From NCBI GenBank assembly GCA_035524895.1, contig DATLFI010000370.1, positions 1-7,283 on the forward strand: a DNA stretch of 7,283 nt. The letters are read 5' to 3'. Every line of letters begins with the position of its first letter. Position 1 is the stretch's first letter. Below the pieces are notes generated by a model. It did not search any database. It was not told the origin of the DNA and saw nothing but the letters and a program-made list of their open reading frames with translations. This DNA is from DATLFI01 sp035524895. GTDB lineage: Bacteria > Acidobacteriota > Thermoanaerobaculia > Multivoradales > Multivoraceae. Shown here in pieces: positions 1 to 5,658 of this stretch. The position numbers were made by a program, and so were the translations under genes.

Positions 1-162
1 GCCGCTGAGCGTGACGACCACGCCCGGCAGAGCATTCCCCTGGGCATCCTTCACGCTACCGCGGATGATGCCCGTCTCGGGTCCGTCGGCCAACGCTGGT
101 GCTGCCATCAGCGAAGCCATCAGACCCGCGGCGGCGAGGACCGCCAGAAGATTTCGCTTCAT
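1..162 (-). CDS. Exported protein with carboxypeptidase-regulatory-like domain, N-terminal part only
   Basis: Only the first 54 codons are in the window; the gene runs off its left edge. The start is ATG at 162-160, preceded by a purine-rich Shine-Dalgarno stretch (AGGAGGAGGG at 180-171) at suitable spacing. Residues 1-25 form a textbook signal peptide (MKRN, then an Ala/Leu-rich core, cleavage likely after ALA at 23-25). Residues 30-54 read TGIIRGSVKDAQGNALPGVV and onward, the opening beta-strands of a carboxypeptidase-regulatory-like (CarboxypepD_reg-like) fold. In Gram-negative bacteria, especially Acidobacteriota and Bacteroidota, this fold often caps TonB-dependent outer-membrane receptors, but it also starts other secreted proteins. 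The full-length product therefore cannot be decided here. It is transcribed divergently from the protease operon. Confidence 0.85.
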   Translation of the reverse strand, partial: MKRNLLAVLAAAGLMASLMAAPALADGPETGIIRGSVKDAQGNALPGVVVTLSG

Positions 163-210
163 TGCGCCTTCCCTCCTCCTACTGGAGTGGTTCAAGAGTG
201 CTGGCTTCAA

Positions 211-238
211 AGTATCTTCGCGCTCCGAGCCTTGTCAA
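211..238 (-). promoter_or_regulatory. Sigma70-type promoter of the leftward exported-protein gene
   Basis: On the minus strand a perfect -35 box TTGACA (238-233) is followed by 16 bp and then GATACT (216-211), which matches the TATAAT consensus at four of six positions. Transcription would start near 204, giving a 5' leader of about 40 nt that contains the strong Shine-Dalgarno before the ATG at 162. This AT-richer patch stands out from the GC-rich surroundings. It is a sequence match only. Confidence 0.6.
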
Positions 239-334
239 TCGGAGCGGTTCACGTTCAACTGGCCGGTCGGTAAGTTAGACCCGCCACCCGGTGGTGCGGA
301 GGATAACGTCGCTCTCGCCACCGGAGGCCGAAGT

Positions 335-436
335 ATGCCACGATGCCATTCTGTGCCCACTCCCCCCCGGCCAAGGGCCAGCCGGTTCCAGGCGGCATTT
401 TTTGGGCTCCCTGCAGGACGGAGGTCTTCGTCATGA
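335..436 (+). CDS. Possible 33-residue leader ORF overlapping the next start codon
   Basis: GGAGG at 323-327 lies 7 nt before an ATG at 335. The frame is open for 33 codons and stops at TGA 434-436, which overlaps the next gene's ATG (433-435) in an ATGA arrangement. The predicted peptide starts MPRCHSVPTPPRPRASR and is Pro/Arg/Ser-rich with no recognisable domain. The same frame is open further upstream, but this is the only start there with a well-placed ribosome site that I see. The terminator-like hairpin at 377-403 lies inside it, so it could be a leader peptide that controls the operon by attenuation or coupling. It may also be a chance frame in GC-rich DNA. Confidence 0.3.
   Translation: MPRCHSVPTPPRPRASRFQAAFFGLPAGRRSSS
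377..403 (+). terminator. Intrinsic-terminator-like hairpin in the operon leader (possible attenuator)
   Basis: GCC-A-GCC (377-383, one bulged A) can pair with GGCGGC (391-396) around a 7-nt loop, and is followed by A and six T residues (398-403). This is the shape of a Rho-independent terminator on the plus strand, ending about 30 nt before the ATG at 433 and 16 nt before its Shine-Dalgarno. A competing stem, CCGGC (367-371) with GCCGG (381-385), would break it. No gene ends upstream on this strand, so attenuation is the most natural role if the hairpin is real. Folding was judged by eye. Confidence 0.35.
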
Positions 437-990
437 CGTTCCAACCCGATCTTCCCCACTGCCCCGGTCGGCCTGCGCGCTCGGGAAGCCGAGTCTTCCT
501 CGCGACCACGGCGCTCTCTATGGCCCTCGCAATAGCAGCGCCCGCGGCCAGCCGCGCCCAACAGCACGCTGTCACGCAGCATGGGCCAGGTGAGGAGCGT
601 CCGACAGACTCTCCGATCGACGCGGAGACCGCTACCCCGGCAGCACCTTCTCTGCTGCCGAGCGGCGCCCTGGTCTTCGTCGACCCCGCCACCGGTCGAA
701 TCCTCGAGCGTCCTCGCCCGGAACAGCTCCAAGCGTTGCGCGCGCTTCGCGTGGAGCAGGCGGCGAGGGCCAGCGCCGCCGAGGATCGCCAGCGCCTCCT
801 CGACTCGCTGCCTATCTTCCAGGTGCCCGGGGGCTTCGGCGTCGATGTCGAGGGCCTGTTCGAGAGCTCGCTCATCGTCGAGCGTGGGGCCGATGGCTCG
901 CTGGTGGTGCTCTGTGCCGAGGCCACCCACGACGGACACGATCACACCGTCGCCGCCCGCCCAGCACCGGCAGCGCCCCCGGAGCTCTGA
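433..990 (+). CDS. Small secreted protein with VDPATG motif, protease-operon companion, function unknown
   Basis: A 185-residue product. The ATG at 433 is chosen because GGAGG (420-424) lies 8 nt before it; an in-frame ATG at 343 lacks this and would add residues ahead of the signal peptide. Residues about 18-42 form a signal peptide (Arg, hydrophobic core, cleavage probable after ASRA at 39-42), so the protein is exported. The mature part has a Pro/Glu-rich stretch (52-75), then VFVDPATG (81-88), an Arg/Ala/Glu helix (95-125) and a short beta-rich segment VPGGFGVDVEGLFESSLIVE (131-150). From memory, small proteins combining a DPxTG motif with a PGGG..VDLQGRF-like segment recur next to PA-domain proteases of this type, but no role is known to me. 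The tail is His-rich (THDGHDH). It is the first gene of the operon, with its stop 3 bp before the protease start. A chaperone, propeptide-like or inhibitor role is conceivable but unsupported. Confidence 0.8.
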   Translation: MTFQPDLPHCPGRPARSGSRVFLATTALSMALAIAAPAASRAQQHAVTQHGPGEERPTDSPIDAETATPAAPSLLPSGALVFVDPATGRILERPRPEQLQALRALRVEQAARASAAEDRQRLLDSLPIFQVPGGFGVDVEGLFESSLIVERGADGSLVVLCAEATHDGHDHTVAARPAPAAPPEL

Positions 991-993
991 GCG

Positions 994-2808
994 ATGTCGA
1001 TGCGGATCGGTCGTCCCTTCGTCGCTCCCGTAGTACTGGCGTTGGCGCTCGCAGCCGCGCTCGGCGCTACCGTGCTGCCTGCCGCCGTGGTCCGAGCCAC
1101 GATCGAGGTCGACTCCAGCCTGCCGGCTGGAACCGACGGCAACGGCCGTCTCCTGCTCTACGCCCCCAACCCGCTCGAGGGTGGCTCGTCGACCAGTCAC
1201 TGGGACTTGAGCACCAAGCCCAACCTGTTGATGGAGCCGAGCATCTCCCCGACGCTGCTGCCGCTCGATATCGATCTCACGCGCGAGGCGATGCAGGACC
1301 TCGGCTGGAGCACCGGCGGCGGCGCGACCATCGAGCTCAACTTCACCGACGCCGCGGGCCAGGGCTTCAACGACCCGGCGCTCGGCACCCAGCGGCGCAA
1401 CGCGCTGCGGCGAGCCGCGGATGTGTGGCAGACGGTGCTGTCGAGCAACACCACGATCCGCGTCGGCGCCAAGTTCGACGACCTGGCCTGCAGCGACACC
1501 GGAGGCGCCGTCCTGGCACAGGCCGGACCATCGACCGTGTTCGTGCTGGACGCGGCGCCGTTCGCCGACACCTGGTACCACGCTGCGTTGGCCGAGGCGA
1601 TCGCGGGGCAGAACCTCAACGCCGACCCGTCGGCCAACGACCTCGCCATAACGTTCAACGCCCAGATCGACCGCAACTGCCTTCCGGGTCTCGTGTTCGA
1701 CTATTCCGAATCGCCCCCTCCGCCGGGCTCCAGCTCGTTCATCTCGGTGTCCCTGCACGAGCTGGGACACGGTCTGGGCTTCAGCACGCTGGTCGACCGC
1801 ACCACCGGCAACTACTTCAGGGACAAGCCAGACACCTACTCGCACTTCATCCGCGACAACGTGCTCCGCCGTCTGTGGCCGCAGCTCACAGCCGCCCAGC
1901 GTCGCGACTCCGCGGTGCGCACCGGCCAGCTCGCTTGGGCGGGCTCGGCGGCGAACACGCGAGGTCGCCAGATACTCGACCCGTCCCCGGTACTGCGGCT
2001 GACCAGCCCCTCCTCGGTCTCGGGGCGTTACCTGGTGGGCATCGCCAACTTCGGCCCGCAGGTCGACGGCCAGGTCGCTGTCGGGGAGCTGGCGCTGGCT
2101 CGCGATGCCTCGAGCGATCCCAGAAGCCTGCTTTGCGGCCCGGCCGTCAACGCCGCGGAACTGAGGGACAAGATCGCCGTGGTGCACCGCGGCACCTGCT
2201 TCTTCGTCGAGAAGGTTCGCAACGCTCAGGCGGCGGGAGCTCTCGGCGTGGTGGTCATCAACAACGCATCTGGTGTGATCGACATGGGCTGCACCAGCGA
2301 CTGCAAGGTCGACATCGCGGCGGTGATGGTGAGCCCGGAGGACGGCGCGAAGATCCTGGCGGCGCTCGCCGCTCCCGAGAAGCCCGAGCCAGAGCCCGAG
2401 CCAGAACCAGAGCCCGAACCCGAGCCGGAGCCCGAGTTCGAGCAGCCGAGCACGTGCGTCGAGAGCGACACCAACCTGTGCCTCGGCGATGGTCGTTTCC
2501 GGGTCGAGATCACCTTTGCCACCCAGACTGTGCCCGACGGCGTCGGGCAGGCGACCCCGCTCACGGACGACACCGGCTTTTTCTGGTTCTTCGACCAGGC
2601 CAACGTCGAGGTGGTGGTCAAGCTGCTTGCCGGTTGCCCGATCAACGGCCATTTCTGGGCGTTCGCCGGAGGCCTCACCGACGTGGCGACGGAGCTCAAG
2701 GTCGTCGACACCCGCAACGGTCTGGTGAAGCGCTATCAGAACCCTGCCGGAACGCCGTTCCAGCCCGTGCAGGACACCAGCGCGTTTCCCACCTGCAACC
2801 TGCCGTGA
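994..2808 (+). CDS. Secreted PA-domain zinc metalloprotease (leishmanolysin-like metzincin) with permuted catalytic domain
   Basis: A 604-residue exported peptidase. GGAG (981-984) precedes the ATG, 3 bp after the previous stop. Residues 1-35 are a signal peptide (likely cleavage after VVRA). Next comes a block with LLLYAPNPLEGG (53-64), SHWD (68-71), LMEP (79-82) and LTREAMQDLGW (95-105). This matches the third-His and Met-turn block of leishmanolysin-like metzincins, giving H69 as third zinc ligand and M80 as Met-turn. A linker STGGG (106-110) leads to the N-terminal half of the catalytic domain and the zinc helix HELGHGLGF (255-263; H255, E256, H259). Position 265 is Thr, so the usual close third ligand is absent. 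A PA (protease-associated) domain covers about 340-460 (DKIAVVHRGTCFFVEKVRNA at 392-411). Then follow (PE)9 at 464-481 and a C-terminal domain (488-604) with FWFFD (530-534), NGHFWAFAGG (551-560) and C488, C496, C548, C601. From memory, that domain recurs on secreted Acidobacteriota proteins. The block order differs from the family norm (see findings). The protease assignment is firm; the substrate is unknown. Confidence 0.95.
   Translation: MSMRIGRPFVAPVVLALALAAALGATVLPAAVVRATIEVDSSLPAGTDGNGRLLLYAPNPLEGGSSTSHWDLSTKPNLLMEPSISPTLLPLDIDLTREAMQDLGWSTGGGATIELNFTDAAGQGFNDPALGTQRRNALRRAADVWQTVLSSNTTIRVGAKFDDLACSDTGGAVLAQAGPSTVFVLDAAPFADTWYHAALAEAIAGQNLNADPSANDLAITFNAQIDRNCLPGLVFDYSESPPPPGSSSFISVSLHELGHGLGFSTLVDRTTGNYFRDKPDTYSHFIRDNVLRRLWPQLTAAQRRDSAVRTGQLAWAGSAANTRGRQILDPSPVLRLTSPSSVSGRYLVGIANFGPQVDGQVAVGELALARDASSDPRSLLCGPAVNAAELRDKIAVVHRGTCFFVEKVRNAQAAGALGVVVINNASGVIDMGCTSDCKVDIAAVMVSPEDGAKILAALAAPEKPEPEPEPEPEPEPEPEPEFEQPSTCVESDTNLCLGDGRFRVEITFATQTVPDGVGQATPLTDDTGFFWFFDQANVEVVVKLLAGCPINGHFWAFAGGLTDVATELKVVDTRNGLVKRYQNPAGTPFQPVQDTSAFPTCNLP
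2383..2436 (+). repeat. (Pro-Glu)9 linker-encoding repeat
   Basis: Nine Pro-Glu codon pairs (protease residues 464-481) join the PA domain to the C-terminal domain. The Pro codons vary (CCC, CCA, CCG) and so do the Glu codons (GAG, GAA). This suggests the stiff, charged linker is kept by selection on the protein and is not a fresh DNA slippage tract. Confidence 0.85.
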
Positions 2809-4640
2809 TCCGCCCACCCGGACGGCGCCGGCGTGCTGCGCCGGTGGCCGGGGTGTGTGCCGCGCTCGCGATCGCGCTCCTCGGATGCAGCGATCGCGAG
2901 CTCACCATCGCTCAGGTCCAGGGCAGCGGAGCCGTCTCACCGCTGGTGGGCCAGACCGTGTCGGTGACCGGCGTGGTCACGGCAGTCCTCGACGAGGGGG
3001 CCTTCTTCCTCCAGTCGACCCGACCGGACCGGTCTCCTCTGACGTCCGAAGGCCTGCTGGTGCGTGGCGGCGGCGTCGCGCAGGGCGACCTGGTACGCGT
3101 GCGCGGAACGGTACGCGAGGAGCAGCGCGCGCCGAACGAGCTGCCGACGACCGTCGTGGTGGTCGCCGCCCCGGGCGAGGCCGAAGGGACGGCCGGGCCC
3201 GGCGTCGAGGTGCTCGCCCGCGATCAGCCGCTGCCCGCCGCGACTGCGGCACCGAGCGCCGTCGAGCTCGCTGACGTGCGCCGTGCGATCGCCGCCTGGG
3301 AGGCGCTCGAAGGCATGCTCTTAGGCGTGCCGCGGGCCACCGTGATCGGTCCGCCGACGCGTTTCGGCGAGGTCGCGGTGTTGCTCGGTGAGCCCGGACC
3401 GGATGCTGTGCGCACGGTGCACGGCGGCTTGCTCGACGGCGACTCGCTGCGGCCCCGCGGGGAGCCGTTCCTGCTCGACGACCAGCTCGCGGAGTTGGGG
3501 GTGCTCGCAGATGCGGCTGTCGGCGACCGCATCGAAACGCCGCTGGTCGGGATCGTGGACTACCGCTTTGGCAGCTACCGCCTGCAGCTCCTCGAGACGC
3601 CCCAACATCTGTCGCGCGCGACGCACGTCGCGAAGACCGCGACAGCGGCGAAGGCAGGCGAGCTCTCGGTGGCGACACTCAACGTCGAGAACCTGGACCT
3701 GGGCGACCCGCCGTCGCGCTTCCGAGAGCTCGGGGCGTTCGTGGTCGAGAGCCTGCGCAGCCCGGATCTGCTGCTGCTGCAGGAGGTGCAGGACGACTCC
3801 GGGCCGCAGGACGATGGCGAGGTCTCGAGCGACGCGACGCTGCGCCGGCTCGCCGGCGTGATCGTGGCGGCCGGCGGTCCTTCCTACTCGTTCCGCTACA
3901 TCAGGCCGCGCGACGGCGAGGACGGAGGCGTGCCTGGCGGCAACATCCGCACCGTCCTCCTGCTCCGGCGCGACCGCGGCCTGCGTTTCGTCGATCGTCC
4001 ACCCCTCGTCGCTCGCGCCGGCGATCGGGACGATACTGCCGACGGTACCGCGCTGCTGCACGCCCACGAGCAGGGGCTCGAGCTGCGGCCGAGCCCCGCG
4101 CGCGTCGCGCCACGCCACCCGGCTTTCTTCGAGAGCCGCAAGCCGCTGGCCGTCGAGGTGCGCGTAGCCGAGGAGGCCCTGTGGGTGATCGGCGTCCACT
4201 TCGCGTCCAAGAGCGGCGACGATCCGGTCGCGGGCTCGTACCAGCCGCCGCGCCGACGCAGCTCGGTGCAACGCACGGCGCAGGCGCGTCGCGTCGCCGA
4301 GCTGGTGCGCGACATCCTCGGGCACGATCCGCTGGCTCGGGTGCTGGTCCTCGGCGACTTCAACGACGGTCTCGACTCGCCCGCGCTGGCCGAGCTCGAG
4401 CGCGTCGGCCTGAAGAACCTGATGGCCCAGGTGCCCGAGCCGGAGCGCTATACCTACGTGTACCAGGGGCGCTCTCAGGTGCTCGACCACGTGCTTGCGA
4501 GCTCGTCGCTGGTCGCGTGCTGCTCGCCCGAGATCGTCGTCGTTCACGCCAACGCCGATGTGCCGGCGGCGCGGCGCCTGTCCGATCACGACCCCGTGGT
4601 CGTGACTTTCCGGCTCGAGAGAGACGAAGCGCAGCCCTGA
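2805..4640 (+). CDS. Lipoprotein endonuclease/exonuclease/phosphatase-fold nuclease, ExeM/NucH-like
   Basis: Start taken as GTG 2805, which overlaps the protease stop as GTGA, a classic coupled start; the frame is open far upstream only as a shadow of the protease gene. The product has 611 residues. Residues 1-28 are a lipoprotein signal (Arg7-10, hydrophobic core, LALLGC with C28), and Ser at +2 fits outer-membrane sorting. Residues about 34-122 resemble the OB-fold domain of YhcR/ExeM-type nucleases (IAQVQGSGAVSPLVGQTVSV). The middle part carries WEALEGMLLGVP (165-176), RFGEV (186-190) and VGDRIETPLVGIVDYRFGSY (239-258), all typical of ExeM/NucH proteins. The catalytic EEP domain (287-607) has its expected residues: N293 (TLNVEN), E327 (LLQEV), H465 (GVHFASK), D518/N520 (LGDFND), D561-H562 and S593-D594-H595. 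Likely role: metal-dependent hydrolysis of extracellular DNA or another phosphodiester at the cell surface, for nutrient scavenging together with the protease. The fold is firm; the exact substrate is inferred. Confidence 0.93.
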   Translation: MIRPPGRRRRAAPVAGVCAALAIALLGCSDRELTIAQVQGSGAVSPLVGQTVSVTGVVTAVLDEGAFFLQSTRPDRSPLTSEGLLVRGGGVAQGDLVRVRGTVREEQRAPNELPTTVVVVAAPGEAEGTAGPGVEVLARDQPLPAATAAPSAVELADVRRAIAAWEALEGMLLGVPRATVIGPPTRFGEVAVLLGEPGPDAVRTVHGGLLDGDSLRPRGEPFLLDDQLAELGVLADAAVGDRIETPLVGIVDYRFGSYRLQLLETPQHLSRATHVAKTATAAKAGELSVATLNVENLDLGDPPSRFRELGAFVVESLRSPDLLLLQEVQDDSGPQDDGEVSSDATLRRLAGVIVAAGGPSYSFRYIRPRDGEDGGVPGGNIRTVLLLRRDRGLRFVDRPPLVARAGDRDDTADGTALLHAHEQGLELRPSPARVAPRHPAFFESRKPLAVEVRVAEEALWVIGVHFASKSGDDPVAGSYQPPRRRSSVQRTAQARRVAELVRDILGHDPLARVLVLGDFNDGLDSPALAELERVGLKNLMAQVPEPERYTYVYQGRSQVLDHVLASSSLVACCSPEIVVVHANADVPAARRLSDHDPVVVTFRLERDEAQP

Positions 4641-4644
4641 TCCC

Positions 4645-4662
4645 CGCAGAGACCCTGCGTTT
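4645..4662 (+). terminator. Weak hairpin after the nuclease gene
   Basis: CGCAG (4645-4649) pairs with CTGCG (4655-4659) around a 5-nt loop and is followed by only three T residues. It lies 5 bp after the nuclease stop and before the candidate promoter of the next gene, so the position suits the end of an operon. The stem and T-run are short and could be chance. Confidence 0.2.
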
Positions 4663-4667
4663 CCGTC

Positions 4668-4696
4668 GTGACACCCGCAGCAGGCCCGGCTATCGT
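4668..4696 (+). promoter_or_regulatory. Candidate leaderless promoter of the SDR gene
   Basis: GTGACA (4668-4673, five of six against TTGACA) is followed by a 17-bp spacer and TATCGT (4691-4696, four of six against TATAAT). The expected transcription start, about 7 nt after the -10 box, falls on the GTG start codon at 4703. No Shine-Dalgarno is visible before that GTG, which fits leaderless translation. This is a sequence match only. Confidence 0.35.
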
Positions 4697-4702
4697 CGCG
4701 AC

Positions 4703-5623
4703 GTGACGCCGCGCCGCATCGCCATCACCGGCGCCTCGGGCCTGGTCGGGTCCGCGCTCTCTGCGCATCTGCGCGAGAGTGGCGAAGAGGTGCTGCACCT
4801 GGTCAGGAGACCGCCCCGCTCTGGTCTGCCGACGGGGCTGATCGAGTCGACCTGGGATCCCCAGCGCGGCTTCGAGGAACCCTCGGATCTCGAGGGCCTC
4901 CACGCCGTCGTGCACCTCGCCGGCGAGAACGTCGCCGGCGGGCGCTGGACCACCAGCCGTCGGCGCCGCATCCGTGACAGCAGGGTCGAAGGCACCCGCA
5001 CGCTGGTCGACTCCCTCGCCAGACTGTCGAGCCCGCCGAAGGTCTTGCTGTGCGCCTCGGCGAGCGGCTACTACGGCGATCGCGGAGCGACGCCACTCGA
5101 CGAGCAGGCGCCAGCCGGTCGCGGATTCCTGGCCGAAGTCTGCGTGGCCTGGGAGCAAGCGGCCCGTCGCGCCCGCGACGTCTCGACGCGTGTTACTTCC
5201 TTCCGACTCGGCGTGGTGCTCGCGCGAGAGGGCGGGGCGCTCGCACGGATGCTGCCACTGTTCCGGGTCGGCCTCGGCGGCCGCCTGGGCGACGGCCGGC
5301 AGTACCTCCCGTGGATCGCCCTCGACGACGTGGTCCTGGCCCTGGAGCACCTGCTCGCCCGCAACGACCTGGAAGGCCCGGTCAACTTGGTTGCACCAGA
5401 GCCGGTGACCAACGCGACCTTCACGACGACCCTCGGAAAGGTGCTCGGGCGCCCCACCGTCTTGCCGGCGCCGGCGTTCGCTCTCCGAGCGGCGCTGGGC
5501 GGCGCGGCGGACGAGCTGCTGCTCGCCAGCGCCCGTCTGGTCCCGGCGCGGCTGCAGGGCAGCGGTTTTGCGTTTCGCCACCCGGAGCTCGAGGGTGCAC
5601 TGCGGCAGGTCTTGGGGAGGTGA
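4703..5623 (+). CDS. TIGR01777-family atypical SDR (YfcH/SDR39U1-like epimerase-type protein)
   Basis: A 306-residue product, the usual length for this family of about 300. The start is GTG 4703, which places the nucleotide-binding strand near the N-terminus as in homologues; no Shine-Dalgarno is visible. The Rossmann motif GASGLVG (10-16) is followed by VRRPP (34-38), which fits NADP(H) binding. Family signatures are HLAGENVAGGRW (71-82), SASGYYGDRG (119-128), FLAEVCVAWE (142-151), FRLGVVL (167-173), YLPWIALDDV (201-210) and VNLVAPEPVTN (227-237). The C-terminal GFAFRHPELEGAL (288-300) is the end of the DUF1731 module. These proteins are cytosolic sugar-epimerase-like oxidoreductases, and the physiological substrate is not known for most. 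The gene follows the nuclease by 62 bp and may be its own transcription unit. It is convergent with the minus-strand gene ending at 5645. Confidence 0.95.
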   Translation: MTPRRIAITGASGLVGSALSAHLRESGEEVLHLVRRPPRSGLPTGLIESTWDPQRGFEEPSDLEGLHAVVHLAGENVAGGRWTTSRRRRIRDSRVEGTRTLVDSLARLSSPPKVLLCASASGYYGDRGATPLDEQAPAGRGFLAEVCVAWEQAARRARDVSTRVTSFRLGVVLAREGGALARMLPLFRVGLGGRLGDGRQYLPWIALDDVVLALEHLLARNDLEGPVNLVAPEPVTNATFTTTLGKVLGRPTVLPAPAFALRAALGGAADELLLASARLVPARLQGSGFAFRHPELEGALRQVLGR

Positions 5624-5624
5624 G

Positions 5625-5658
5625 GCGGAGGCTTCGAGAGTTCTTCACCTTCCTCCGC
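5625..5658. terminator. Inverted repeat between convergent genes
   Basis: GCGGAGG (5625-5631) and CCTCCGC (5652-5658) form a perfect 7-bp inverted repeat with a 20-nt loop. It straddles the 21-bp gap between the SDR stop and the end of the convergent minus-strand gene. It could act as a bidirectional terminator, but there is no T-tract and the loop is long. Confidence 0.25.

Noticed and set aside
248..276. Possible plus-strand promoter TTCACG-17 bp-TAAGTT for the operon
   Set aside because: Only four of six and three of six consensus matches, too weak to call, though its position in the divergent spacer is reasonable.
343..432. Alternative upstream ATG (343) for the small secreted protein
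   Set aside because: No Shine-Dalgarno at suitable distance. It would put about 30 residues ahead of the signal peptide and include the terminator-like hairpin; ATG 433 has GGAGG at 8 nt.
1748..1788. Classical metzincin site HExxHxxGxxH within the zinc helix
   Set aside because: The position of the close third ligand is Thr265, so the helix alone is not a complete metzincin site. The third His is better assigned to SHWD H69.
1425..2804. Upstream extension of the nuclease frame into the protease gene
   Set aside because: The translated part is Arg/Pro/Gly-rich low-complexity shadow of the protease. The lipoprotein signal begins only after GTG 2805.
235..2817. 860-codon open frame on the minus strand
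   Set aside because: It lies antisense to the secreted-protein and protease genes, has Arg/Gly/Val-rich content with no domain, and the plus-strand genes have signal peptides, motifs and ribosome sites. It is a GC-rich shadow.
3321..4589. 422-codon minus-strand frame opposite the nuclease gene
   Set aside because: No recognisable domain, and it is antisense to a gene with a complete catalytic motif set.
4181..4702. Upstream extension of the SDR frame into the nuclease gene
   Set aside because: It is Arg/Ala-rich shadow sequence. Homologues start just before the Rossmann GxxGxxG motif, which fits GTG 4703.
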